A DNA stretch of 64,000 bases, taken from Christensenella sp. UBA1685 (GTDB lineage: Bacteria > Bacillota > Clostridia > Christensenellales > CAG-138). The DNA lies in NCBI GenBank assembly GCA_002320595.1, contig DCKB01000021.1:1-64000 (forward strand). The letters are read 5' to 3'. The notes below the pieces were generated by a model that worked only from the letters and a program-made list of their open reading frames with translations, had not been told where the DNA came from and made no database searches. The translations under genes were made by a program, and so were the position numbers. Numbering within the stretch: the stretch's first letter is position 1; every line of letters starts with the position of its first letter. This document shows positions 24,319 through 32,212 of this stretch, piece by piece.

Positions 24319-24972
24319 CTACCGCATGCAGCGCTTAAGGCCCGGCCTGATTGCGCAAGAAGCCGCAAGCAGCGCAAGCGCAGGCAGAAGGAGTATGGCG
24401 AGCGGCAGCGTAACCGGAAAAAACAGCACGGACGCCCCGCCGCACAGCACTGCTGCAAGGGTTGCCACAAGGTTGCGCCAGCGTTCCGAAACGGCAAGGA
24501 TGAGCGCGTTGCGCAGCATGTCCTGCAGGGAAAGCCTGCACATGGCCAGCATGGAATAAAAATAAAGGCTGAAGGAGAAAAGAGCCGCAAAAATCAATGC
24601 GGCTGCGATGAGCGGAAGCAGCGCAAACGGGTTTGCTTCCATCATTACGGCATATGCATACACGCCGAACCCAGCCAGCGCCTGCAGCAGGGTAAGCGCC
24701 CATCCGCAGGCCAGCGCGCGTTTCCATTCACCAAAAAACGCGCTGCAGAATGCGCGCCAAAGCGGGGGCTGTTTGCCTGCCGCAAGGCTGCTTGTGATGC
24801 GCAGCCCTGCCGTAACCGCCATCGGAACCGTCACAATTGGGATGCAGGCTGTGAGGAACAGAAGATTCAGTTTAAGCAAATACCAAAGCTCTCCGAACGC
24901 CATGGCGCAAAACTGCGCAAATTCTGTTCTTTCGGCTCGTATTTCCCGTTTTTTCTGCTTTTGTCCGCCCAT
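24319..24972 (-). CDS. DUF624 (YesL-like) membrane protein
   Basis: 217 residues with about five hydrophobic helices; FGELWYLLKLNLLFLTACIPIVTVPMAVTAGLRI is the DUF624 signature. Members often accompany carbohydrate ABC transporters, but none is adjacent here. ATG 24972 has an AGGCAGGGA site; the in-frame ATG at 25011 would extend a basic leader without a better site. The 224 bp between this gene and the DUF421 gene hold no recognisable gene. Confidence 0.7.
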   Translation of the reverse strand: MGGQKQKKREIRAERTEFAQFCAMAFGELWYLLKLNLLFLTACIPIVTVPMAVTAGLRITSSLAAGKQPPLWRAFCSAFFGEWKRALACGWALTLLQALAGFGVYAYAVMMEANPFALLPLIAAALIFAALFSFSLYFYSMLAMCRLSLQDMLRNALILAVSERWRNLVATLAAVLCGGASVLFFPVTLPLAILLLPALALLAASCAIRPGLKRCMR

Positions 24973-25135
24973 TTCCCTGCCTCGTTTTTTTGTTTTCAGT
25001 ATAGCAAACACCGGAATGGAAGTAAAGAATCGCTCCGCCTACGCGCCTGTTTCTTTACGCGCATGGTTGTAGGGCTTTCGTTCTTTCTAACCATGGCGGC
25101 TGTTCGTGCGCGTTTTTGTTGATCCCGCGGCAACA

Positions 25136-25191
25136 TTTAACTTACATTTAACATTCGTTTCGCTTAGTTCTTTACATATTTTCTATATAAT
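25136..25191 (+). promoter_or_regulatory. Pho-box promoter of the Na/Pi cotransporter
   Basis: Exact TTTAAC repeats at 25136 and 25147 (11-bp period), a third degenerate repeat TTTCGC at 25158, and TTTACA at 25171. -10 TATAAT is at 25186-25191 with no -35 at the right place, as expected for PhoP-activated promoters. The geometry resembles that of the pst promoter at 8851-8905. Confidence 0.6.
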
Positions 25192-25233
25192 TCATGCTGT
25201 GAAAATACGAAGGTTGGAAAAAGGGAGTTTTTA

Positions 25234-26988
25234 ATGGATATTTTTGACGCTCTTGCGCTCGTAGGCGGGCTCGCATTATTTTTGCTGGGTATGAACCTGA
25301 TGGGGGATGCGCTTGAAAAGAAGGCCGGCGGCAGGTTGAAAACCATCCTCGAAAATTTAACGAGCAACCCTGCCAAGGGATTCCTGTTGGGTTTGGCCGT
25401 AACGGCCGTGATTCAGTCCTCCTCCGCGACCACGGTGATGGTTGTGGGTTTTGTCAGCGCAGGTGTAATGACGCTCCATCAGGCGATTTACATCATCATG
25501 GGCGCAAACGTGGGAACTACCGTCACTGCATGGCTTTTGAGCCTTGCCGGAATTGATGGGTCAAGCTTTTTCATCACCCTGCTTAAGCCATCTTCCTTTA
25601 CCCCGGTGCTTGCACTCATCGGAATTGTGCTTTACCTGTTCTGCAAGGCGCCAAAGAAAAAGGATACCGGCATGATTCTGTTGGGCTTTGCGGTGCTCAT
25701 GACCGGCATGAGCGAAATGTCCGGCGCGGTAAGCGGCCTCAGGGACGTTCCGGAGTTTGCAAACTTCCTTCTGCTGTTTTCCAACCCGCTTTTCGGCGTG
25801 CTTGCAGGCGCGCTGCTTACCGCTGTCATACAATCTTCTTCTGCCTCGGTTGGCATCCTGCAGGCGCTTTCTTCCACCGGAGCGGTTACCTATGCCATCT
25901 CCGTCCCCATCATTATGGGGCAAAACATCGGAACCTGCGTCACGGCGCTGCTCGCCTCGGTAGATGCAACGAAAAGCGCAAAACGCGCCGCAATGGTACA
26001 TCTTTATTTCAACATCATCGGCTCTGCTGTGCTGCTTGCCCTGTTCTATGGTGCGAATGCAATTTTTCATTTTGACTTTGTGGACCAAACGACGGATGAA
26101 ATGGGAATCGCCATTGTGCATACAGCCTTCAATGTGCTTTGCACCCTCCTGCTCATGCCGTTCGGCGGCCTGCTGGAAAAGCTTGCCTGCCTTACGGTAA
26201 AATCCGAGCGTGCTGAGGAGGAAATCCGCATGCTGGATGAGCACCTGCTGGCCGTTCCCACCGTTGCGGTGGAACGCTGCCGCGCAGCCGTGGAGGCTAT
26301 GGCCAGACGCTCTGTGGAAACCTTCAACAGCGCCATTCACATGCTGCAGCGGTACGATGCGAAAGCTGCCGAAGAAATTCGCCGGAACGAAGACCTTGTG
26401 GACCGTTACGAGGACAGGATCGGCACATTTCTTGTAAAAATCTCGGCCGAAAACCTTTCGGACGAGGACAGTTTTGAATGCACGAAGCTGCTCCGGCTCA
26501 TCGGTGAGTTTGAGCGCATATCCGACCATGCAGTGAATCTTTTGGAGTCCGCCGAGGAGATTCAGGAAAAGCAGATCAGCTTTTCTGCGGAAGCCGAACA
26601 CGAACTCCGGGTCATCACCCGCGCCGTTGAGGAAATCACCGATGTAACGCTTGATTCCTTCTGCAGCGGAAATCTTGACGAAGCTTCCCGCGTAGAACCT
26701 TTGGAGCAGGTGATTGACGAGCTGCACGACCAGATCAAGTTCAACCATATCCTGCGCCTGCAAAAGAATGAATGCACCATTGAACACGGGTTTATCCTTT
26801 CGGATATCCTCACCAATCTGGAGCGCATATCCGACCATTGTTCCAACGTTGGTATCTGCATTGAGGAAATGTCCAGCCACAATGCGCTCGGCGCCCATCA
26901 ATATGTGGATGCGCTCAAGGCAGAACAACCGCAGTTTAAAGCGCAATATGAAGCATACCGTGAAAAGTACGCCTTGGCGGCCGTATAA
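25234..26988 (+). CDS. Na/Pi cotransporter with C-terminal PhoU-like domain
   Basis: 584 residues. The membrane half has two inverted Na_Pi_cotrans repeats, each with the QSSSA motif (TAVIQSSSATTVMVVGFVSAG and TAVIQSSSASVGILQALSS) and GANVGTT/GQNIGTCV. Residues from about 350 on form a PhoU-like helical domain (FERISDHAVNLLESAEE; NLERISDHCSNVGICIEE). It probably moves phosphate with sodium, with the PhoU part restraining it or signalling. GGGAG precedes the ATG. It is a second phosphate route next to the high-affinity Pst locus, and the upstream repeats suggest co-regulation. Confidence 0.9.
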   Translation: MDIFDALALVGGLALFLLGMNLMGDALEKKAGGRLKTILENLTSNPAKGFLLGLAVTAVIQSSSATTVMVVGFVSAGVMTLHQAIYIIMGANVGTTVTAWLLSLAGIDGSSFFITLLKPSSFTPVLALIGIVLYLFCKAPKKKDTGMILLGFAVLMTGMSEMSGAVSGLRDVPEFANFLLLFSNPLFGVLAGALLTAVIQSSSASVGILQALSSTGAVTYAISVPIIMGQNIGTCVTALLASVDATKSAKRAAMVHLYFNIIGSAVLLALFYGANAIFHFDFVDQTTDEMGIAIVHTAFNVLCTLLLMPFGGLLEKLACLTVKSERAEEEIRMLDEHLLAVPTVAVERCRAAVEAMARRSVETFNSAIHMLQRYDAKAAEEIRRNEDLVDRYEDRIGTFLVKISAENLSDEDSFECTKLLRLIGEFERISDHAVNLLESAEEIQEKQISFSAEAEHELRVITRAVEEITDVTLDSFCSGNLDEASRVEPLEQVIDELHDQIKFNHILRLQKNECTIEHGFILSDILTNLERISDHCSNVGICIEEMSSHNALGAHQYVDALKAEQPQFKAQYEAYREKYALAAV

Positions 26989-27066
26989 CAGCGCATCTTG
27001 CGGCAATGGATGAAATGGGCCGGGCAAAGGACAGGATTCCTTTGCCCGGCCGCTTTTTTCCTGTGG

Positions 27067-27498
27067 TTATTTGCCGGAGTCATGTCCGCCGCAGGCATGG
27101 CTTCCGCAGGCGTGCGCTTCTTCATGCTCCTTGCAGCCATGCTCGCCGCATTCATGATGCTCCCCATGATGGCTGCATTGCACGGCGGGGTTATATGCGA
27201 GCGTGCCGTTGAGCAAAGCCGCAACCGCGTCATCCGCATTTCCCGTTGCGCCGCCATAAAGCCGGATCCCGCATCCCTGAAGTGCACGTTGTGCACCCGC
27301 GCCGATTCCGCCGCAGATCAGCGTGTCTACCTGAAGCTTTTTCAGGATGTCTGCAAGCGCCCCATGGCCGCTGCCGTTTGTGTTAACAACAGCAGTAACG
27401 CTGACCCGTCCGCCTTCCACATCATACACCTTGAAGCGTTCCGTGTGGCCAAAGTGCTGGAAAATTTCCCCGTTTTCATAAGTTACCGCAATTCGCAT
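27067..27498 (-). CDS. NifX/NafY-type (dinitrogenase FeMo-cofactor fold) protein with His/Cys tail
   Basis: 143 residues. Residues 1-105 follow the NifB/NifX small-domain pattern: MRIAVTYENGEIFQHFGHTERFKVYDVEGGRV, then ILKKLQVDTLICGGIGAGAQRALQGCGIRLYGG. The end is a metal-binding-looking tail rich in His and Cys (HHGEHHECGEHGCKEHEEAHACGSHACGGH). Such proteins outside nif clusters are thought to carry or insert metal clusters. AAAGGAG stands before ATG 27498. Encoded directly after the DUF134 gene, a recurring pair in anaerobes. Confidence 0.82.
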   Translation of the reverse strand: MRIAVTYENGEIFQHFGHTERFKVYDVEGGRVSVTAVVNTNGSGHGALADILKKLQVDTLICGGIGAGAQRALQGCGIRLYGGATGNADDAVAALLNGTLAYNPAVQCSHHGEHHECGEHGCKEHEEAHACGSHACGGHDSGK

Positions 27499-27512
27499 GC
27501 TTTTACTCCTTT

Positions 27513-27917
27513 TTATGTAATGTTTTTCGCTTGCGCATTTTGTGTTTCTGCCGGCGCTTTCCCTTCTTGCCGCATGCCGCAGCAACGCCGCATGCACCCA
27601 TGACCGGAACCGCACCCTTTTGCATTGCCGTCGCACAGCACATATGGGCCGCCCTCAATCACAAGCTCCTTTCCCGCCACCAGGCACTCCGCAAGTTTGC
27701 TCCGCGCCGCAGCATAGATTGCCTGCGCAGTGGTGCGTGCCACCTCCATCCGTTCAGCGCACGCCTCCTGCGTTAACCCCTCGTAATCGATCAGGCGGAT
27801 CGCTTCAAATTCGTCCACCGACATTATGACGCGCTGCTCCGCGTTCCCTTCAACCGGGCCGAATCGCCCACAGCCAGGCATTGCACAAACGCGGCGCCGC
27901 TTGCATGGTCTTGGCAT
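27513..27917 (-). CDS. DUF134 DNA-binding-like protein
   Basis: 134 residues: MPRPCKRRRVCAMPGCGRFGP with a Cys motif, then a sigma-70 region-4-like HTH (VDEFEAIRLIDYEGLTQEACAERMEVARTTAQAIYAAARSKLAECLV) and a Cys-rich end (CDGNAKGCGSGHGCMRRCCG). DUF134 proteins usually lie beside NifX-type genes and may regulate them in response to metal or redox state. ATG 27917 has AAAGGAGG. The promoter has a perfect 9-bp inverted repeat, a candidate self-operator. Confidence 0.8.
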   Translation of the reverse strand: MPRPCKRRRVCAMPGCGRFGPVEGNAEQRVIMSVDEFEAIRLIDYEGLTQEACAERMEVARTTAQAIYAAARSKLAECLVAGKELVIEGGPYVLCDGNAKGCGSGHGCMRRCCGMRQEGKAPAETQNAQAKNIT

Positions 27918-27933
27918 GGCCGGCCTCCTTTTC

Positions 27934-27984
27934 TGACATATGTTGAATATAGTTTCAGTATACTCTTTTATCGGCATATGTCAA
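27934..27984 (-). promoter_or_regulatory. Promoter with flanking dyad for DUF134/NifX pair
   Basis: Minus-strand TTGACA (27979-27984) and TATACT (27957-27962), spacer 16. Perfect inverted repeat TGACATATG (27934-27942) / CATATGTCA (27975-27983): one arm overlaps the -35, the other lies near the transcript start. Confidence 0.6.
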
Positions 27985-28095
27985 TAAATGATTTCTGTTT
28001 TTGCGTTTTTTCTTCTCCCCGTCCTTAAAAGCCCTGCGCAGCGGCCTTTCCTTCGGAGGCTTTCATCGCAATTTGCAGCAGGCGCATCCGTTGTG

Positions 28096-28133
28096 CAAGA
28101 GGGCGGCGCCGAAAATACGGCGCCGCCCTCTTG
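28096..28133 (-). terminator. Long GC-rich hairpin after the aspartoacylase-like gene
   Basis: Perfect 16-bp stem CAAGAGGGCGGCGCCG / CGGCGCCGCCCTCTTG with a 6-base loop. No long T-run follows on the minus strand, so termination strength is uncertain. Confidence 0.6.
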
Positions 28134-28150
28134 ATCCGTTCGTTTGTAAT

Positions 28151-29029
28151 TTATTGTGCGGGCTGCACATAGGTCATCACCCAAAGGTCATCCGCAAAAA
28201 TGTATCCGCAGGGGACGATGTTCATCACCAGGCCGGATTCGGGCGTATAAACCGCCGCTTCCTCCACAGTGCCGATGCACTGCCCGCGTTCGACCCGCAT
28301 CCCCTTCTCCACCTGTGGCCGCCAAAGCCCTGCCTTCGGTGCATCCGTATCCTTGAGCGGGCCGTAAAAACGTGGCGCCTCGCCCTGAATGTTTCCTGCC
28401 ACCACGCCCTCCGTACGCAGAAGATCCAACAAAGCTTCATAGCACTGATTCGCAACAGGCAGGTTGACCGCTCCGCTTCCCGCACCGGAGGGCAGTTCTA
28501 TGATGCATGCTGCCTGCCCGCGCTTTCTGCATGATTCTGTAAACAGCTGCCCGGGCGTTCCTTCGGAATGCACGGCAACCGGCATCGTGATGCGCTCCAC
28601 AAGCCCGCGCGCCGCTTCGGATTCATTGTAAATGGAAAGGATATACGGCATTCCATGCTGCCCGCAGCAATGAAGGTCAACCAGAATCTCTGCATCCGCA
28701 GTTTCGGCATAAACGGATGCCGCAAGCCGGTGCGACAGACTTCCCGCTTCGTTCCCGGGGAAAATCCGGTTCAGGTCCTCTTTGTCAAACGGGCTTCTCC
28801 TCTGCATGCACCGCATTGCCGTGGCATTCACGGTTGGGATGATCTTCACAGTGCCGCGAAGGGGCGGATTTTTTTGGAAATATCCGATCAGCTGCTGCGC
28901 GACATAGATGCCGCTGACCTCGTTGCCGTGCACCCCTGCGGTAAATGTGATATGCGGTTCCCCTGCGCCAAAGGCGTACACCTCATAAGCTGCGCAAATG
29001 CCGGACTCTGAAACTGTGACCGTTCTCAT
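28151..29029 (-). CDS. Aspartoacylase/succinylglutamate desuccinylase-family hydrolase
   Basis: 292-residue zinc-dependent M14-type deacylase. Metal ligands HGNEVSG (HxxE) and DLHCCG are present, with NATAMRCMQRRSPFDKEDLNRIFPG after them, as in AstE/AspA proteins that remove an acyl group from an amino acid amide nitrogen. The last ~80 residues form a beta-rich lid typical of the Clostridial branch. ATG 29029 has AAGGAGG seven bases upstream. True substrate unknown; N-acyl aspartate or glutamate derivatives are plausible. Confidence 0.8.
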   Translation of the reverse strand: MRTVTVSESGICAAYEVYAFGAGEPHITFTAGVHGNEVSGIYVAQQLIGYFQKNPPLRGTVKIIPTVNATAMRCMQRRSPFDKEDLNRIFPGNEAGSLSHRLAASVYAETADAEILVDLHCCGQHGMPYILSIYNESEAARGLVERITMPVAVHSEGTPGQLFTESCRKRGQAACIIELPSGAGSGAVNLPVANQCYEALLDLLRTEGVVAGNIQGEAPRFYGPLKDTDAPKAGLWRPQVEKGMRVERGQCIGTVEEAAVYTPESGLVMNIVPCGYIFADDLWVMTYVQPAQ

Positions 29030-29032
29030 CAA

Positions 29033-29061
29033 TTGACCTCCTTGATATGGTATGATACAAT
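29033..29061 (+). promoter_or_regulatory. Promoter for the small membrane protein at 29134
   Basis: TTGACC (29033-29038) and TACAAT (29056-29061), spacer 17; it overlaps the leader of the divergent aspartoacylase-like gene. Confidence 0.5.
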
Positions 29062-29133
29062 TTTTATACTACCGGCTGGCAAAGGCACCATCGCACAAGC
29101 CGGTGCAATTCGCTTTTTGATTGGGGTTTCCCT

Positions 29134-29550
29134 ATGGTTCGTTACGCTTTGAAAAAACTTCTATTCCATTTGGGCGTTTGCCTGTTGGTTTGGTTTTTGA
29201 TTTTGCGCTTTTCCCTGCACGGCAAGCTGTACGCGGGCTGGTTCGCAGGCGTTCTCGCAGCCTGCTACCTGCTTGCGGGCTGGCTGTCTTACCTGAAAAG
29301 CCAGGGCACTGACCTCGGCAAGCTGATTCGCCGCAAACGCGCGCCGGAAACGCCTTATTGTCTGCGCAATGCGGCCAAGGAACGCAAACCGCGCCAAGGG
29401 CTTGCGGGCGCACGCCATGTTTTTGACGACGACCTTTCGGAAACCGCGGAGGAGCAGCCCTCCGTTCTTCCCGAGAACACGCGCAACCGCGCCAAGGCGA
29501 TAGCCCTTGCCATAAACGGCGTTTTGATGTTCGTCCTGTCCGCCCTTTAA
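29134..29550 (+). CDS. Hypothetical membrane protein
   Basis: 138 residues with two N-terminal hydrophobic helices (LGVCLLVWFLILRFSLHG and AGWFAGVLAACYLLAGWL), a charged middle part containing RRKRAPETPYCLRNAAKERK, and a hydrophobic C-terminal end (AIALAINGVLMFVLSAL). The ATG has a weak GGGG site upstream. Own promoter and terminator. No family recognised. Confidence 0.6.
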   Translation: MVRYALKKLLFHLGVCLLVWFLILRFSLHGKLYAGWFAGVLAACYLLAGWLSYLKSQGTDLGKLIRRKRAPETPYCLRNAAKERKPRQGLAGARHVFDDDLSETAEEQPSVLPENTRNRAKAIALAINGVLMFVLSAL

Positions 29551-29560
29551 GCAAATGCAA

Positions 29561-29603
29561 AAAGCCGCGGCAGGGGCGGAAAAGCCGTACCTGCCGCGGC
29601 TTT
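29561..29603. terminator. Bidirectional terminator
   Basis: Perfect 14-bp stem AAAGCCGCGGCAGG / CCTGCCGCGGCTTT around a 15-base loop, between convergent genes. Confidence 0.75.
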
Positions 29604-29606
29604 ATG

Positions 29607-30791
29607 TTACAGCCTTATTTTCACGGTGTCGATCTCAACCTCAACATCGGCAAACGAAGCGTGCCTTCCCATGTAGCCCCGCGTCTTATCGCCCTTAAAA
29701 TATTTCAGCACCACAAGGTAGGTTTCGCCGTATGCTTCATATAAAACGGCGCCTTTAATATATGGGAGATCCCTCTTTTCACAGCGATACATGCTTTCCT
29801 TTTGGCCGCGCAGCAGGTAACGGTCGATCATCGCGTCAAATACAGGGCTGTTGATGATGCCGTCCGTCACATAATCCCTGTAAAACTCCCGCTCCTGCGC
29901 GGCGCTTTCCTGCGCAAACACCGCCGTGTCGGAAGCAAGCTCATACCGGTCTCCCTTCTGGATGGCGCCAAACTTCAGCCCACGGTAGCAGCCGTTTCCG
30001 GTTTTTTCTGCGTTTCTGCAATCGATCAGATATACGCTTGCGCTGCCGAGCACCTCGATTGTGCCCGCATGGTAAACCAAAGCGGTGTCTTCCGAAACCG
30101 CGTATCCCATGCGGGTATTCTGCTTGTTGCACAGGCACGCTTCAATGATTCGCAGCAGCCTCGGGCGCTTATTGAAATGCTGATCCACTATGCCGTGCGG
30201 GAAGAACCCTAGCCCTTTGGTCACAATCAGCGGCTCGCACGGATCGTCAATCTCACAAAGCTCATCGTAGGTATCGTATCCGTAAACAACATCCCGGCTG
30301 AGTACGCCGCGGTTGTTGCCATCGCCGATCATGACTTCGCTCATGATCGCAGCCCCTGCGCTGGATCCGCCGATTACGCCGCCGTTTGCATAGATTTCAC
30401 GCAGCTTTGCCAGCAGGCGGGTATCCGAACCATCCTTGCGCAGGAAGCAGCCTGCGGTGAAGTACTGATCGCCGCCCGTAAACCACACGCCCTTCACGCC
30501 CTCCAGCAATTCGCACAGGCCGTCCGCATCGCCCGTAAAAGCGTTATACCCGCGTTCGTCGCGCACATGCTCTGCATACAGCGGAATAAGCACGCAATGG
30601 TCTTCCGGCACGCCAAGGCGCACGAAATCATCCCGATAGGAACGGTAGGTCTCATCCGGGCCGGAGCCGGAGGCTGTCACGATAAATGCAAACCGGCTTT
30701 GCGGCCCGCCGGCCCGCTCAATCAAGGCGCTGAAAACTTCATCGGCGCTTTCTGTCAAACCGCCGCCAACAATCAACAAAGTACCTTCCAT
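29607..30791 (-). CDS. Cyanophycinase-family (S51) isoaspartyl peptidase
   Basis: 394-residue S51 serine peptidase. The nucleophile elbow GGSSAGAA (Ser144), the preceding FTGGDQ (107-110) and a downstream HGIVDQHF block are cyanophycinase features; peptidase E lacks the long C-terminal part. Cyanophycinases hydrolyse the beta-linked Asp-Arg polymer to beta-Asp-Arg dipeptides. No signal peptide is visible, so it acts in the cytoplasm, on imported beta-aspartyl oligopeptides or on stored polymer; no cyanophycin synthetase is in the window. ATG 30791 has AAGGAGG. Last gene of the leftward oppABC-DF operon, 14 bp after the serine hydrolase. Confidence 0.85.
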   Translation of the reverse strand: MEGTLLIVGGGLTESADEVFSALIERAGGPQSRFAFIVTASGSGPDETYRSYRDDFVRLGVPEDHCVLIPLYAEHVRDERGYNAFTGDADGLCELLEGVKGVWFTGGDQYFTAGCFLRKDGSDTRLLAKLREIYANGGVIGGSSAGAAIMSEVMIGDGNNRGVLSRDVVYGYDTYDELCEIDDPCEPLIVTKGLGFFPHGIVDQHFNKRPRLLRIIEACLCNKQNTRMGYAVSEDTALVYHAGTIEVLGSASVYLIDCRNAEKTGNGCYRGLKFGAIQKGDRYELASDTAVFAQESAAQEREFYRDYVTDGIINSPVFDAMIDRYLLRGQKESMYRCEKRDLPYIKGAVLYEAYGETYLVVLKYFKGDKTRGYMGRHASFADVEVEIDTVKIRL

Positions 30792-30805
30792 GTAAATCCT
30801 CCTTC

Positions 30806-32182
30806 TTATTCCACCCGCCGGAAGGGCAGCCACATGGCGAGATCCGACGTTTCAACAAACAGTCCGCCCTCCATGCGCCGCAGCTTCATATAATCCGGAA
30901 CGGGATCCTCCTCACATGCGATGATCTCCTCATCTTCCGTCACACGCACCGGCGCATGAAAATTCCCATAATCCAGCCATACGGCTCTATCGCGTTCAGC
31001 CACCGTGAAATCATCGTATGCCGGGTGATAGAAGGTTCCGCACAACCATGTGCAGGCTTCACTGTCCGGTATGGTTCCGGCGTGTACCTTCTCAAGCAAT
31101 GCGGAGTTTTCGGCCATAGACCTCCGCCACGCGCTCAGCTTGGGCGCAACAGGTTCCGGCACAGCACCGCACAGTTCGTCCAGCAACAGGTCGCGTAAAA
31201 TCGCCGCCCCTGTGGTCGAGCTCGTATTCAGCAGCACCACAATGCCTTTGTTTTCCTCCGGGAAAAAGGCTACATGTGATTGGAACCCGGCAATCGCCCC
31301 TCCGTGATACACAAGGCGCTTGCCCCGGTATGCGCTCGTACGCCATCCCATGGCATAGCTGCAAAGCAGCTCATGGCCGCCTTCGCTTTCCGTCGGAACA
31401 TTCGGCACAAGCAGCGCATGAAACGCCTGCTCCGTACACAATGGCGCGCCGGAATCAAGCAGACAGCGCAGCCAGGCAATCATCCCGAGCAGGTTCGTGC
31501 GGATACCCCCGCACGGGCCCGCCACAACGTTATCTGCATAAGCGCAGCGATATGCGCCGCCCTTGCCATCCGGGCGGTGCGGAAGCGCACAATCCAACCC
31601 GCTGAAGTCACAGTCACGCCCGCGGAACCGCATCTCAATCCCAAGCGGTCGCGCAATGCGTTCCAGCACAAGTTCGCGCCACGGGCGGCCATATACGCGC
31701 TCCATCACATGCCCAAGGACAATGAACATGTGGTTGTTGTATTCGTAGGACTCCCGAAAGCCGCGGGACAGTTCCATATACCGCGTCCTGCGCGCCATAT
31801 CCGCAATGGAAGTGTACACCCGCGCGCGCATGAACTCATGCCGTGCCAGTCCGCTGCGGTGGCAGGCCAAATCACGCCCCGTCATATGCGCAGCGGCATA
31901 CTCGTCCAGCATGGAAAATTCGGGGTATTGCTCCCGCACGGGCGCATCCCAGTTAAACCTACCCTCTCCGGATGCAATCGCGCCAAGCATTGTGGTGAAT
32001 GCCTTGCTGTTGGACGCGATGTCAAAAAAAGATCGTTCCGTGACCGGGCGGCGCGTCTCCATGTCAGCATAGCCAAAGCACTCCGTCCGGGTGCTTCCGC
32101 CTTCAATCACTGCATAAGCGCCGCCGGCCAGGCCAGTTACATGTTGAATTTCCCGGATTGCATTTTGCTCCGCTTCCGTCAT
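30806..32182 (-). CDS. Serine hydrolase, class C beta-lactamase fold
   Basis: 458 residues. Catalytic S57-N-S-K60 (DIASNSKAF), the YxN element Y148-N-N (YEYNNHMF) and the third-strand HGG (VYHGGAIAGF) place it among AmpC/PBP4*/D-aminopeptidase/esterase-like hydrolases. There is a C-terminal beta domain of about 100 residues. No secretion signal, hence cytoplasmic. In this operon an aminopeptidase or amidase role on imported peptides is more likely than antibiotic resistance. GGAGG stands before the ATG, 30 bp after the oppDF stop. Confidence 0.8.
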   Translation of the reverse strand: MTEAEQNAIREIQHVTGLAGGAYAVIEGGSTRTECFGYADMETRRPVTERSFFDIASNSKAFTTMLGAIASGEGRFNWDAPVREQYPEFSMLDEYAAAHMTGRDLACHRSGLARHEFMRARVYTSIADMARRTRYMELSRGFRESYEYNNHMFIVLGHVMERVYGRPWRELVLERIARPLGIEMRFRGRDCDFSGLDCALPHRPDGKGGAYRCAYADNVVAGPCGGIRTNLLGMIAWLRCLLDSGAPLCTEQAFHALLVPNVPTESEGGHELLCSYAMGWRTSAYRGKRLVYHGGAIAGFQSHVAFFPEENKGIVVLLNTSSTTGAAILRDLLLDELCGAVPEPVAPKLSAWRRSMAENSALLEKVHAGTIPDSEACTWLCGTFYHPAYDDFTVAERDRAVWLDYGNFHAPVRVTEDEEIIACEEDPVPDYMKLRRMEGGLFVETSDLAMWLPFRRVE

Positions 32183-32212
32183 GCATTCCTCCGCGTTTTG
32201 CTGAAAATCCTC

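Noticed and set aside
24238..25122. 294-codon plus-strand frame opposite the DUF624 gene
   Set aside because: Basic, Cys/Arg/Gln-rich antisense translation with no family pattern; the DUF624 protein on the other strand is convincing.
27067..27498. Considered as evidence for nitrogen fixation
   Set aside because: NifX-like small proteins next to DUF134 are widespread in non-fixing anaerobes, and no nif structural genes are present.
30806..32182. Considered as a beta-lactamase resistance gene
   Set aside because: There is no signal peptide, and it sits in a peptide-catabolism operon; the fold also covers aminopeptidases and esterases.
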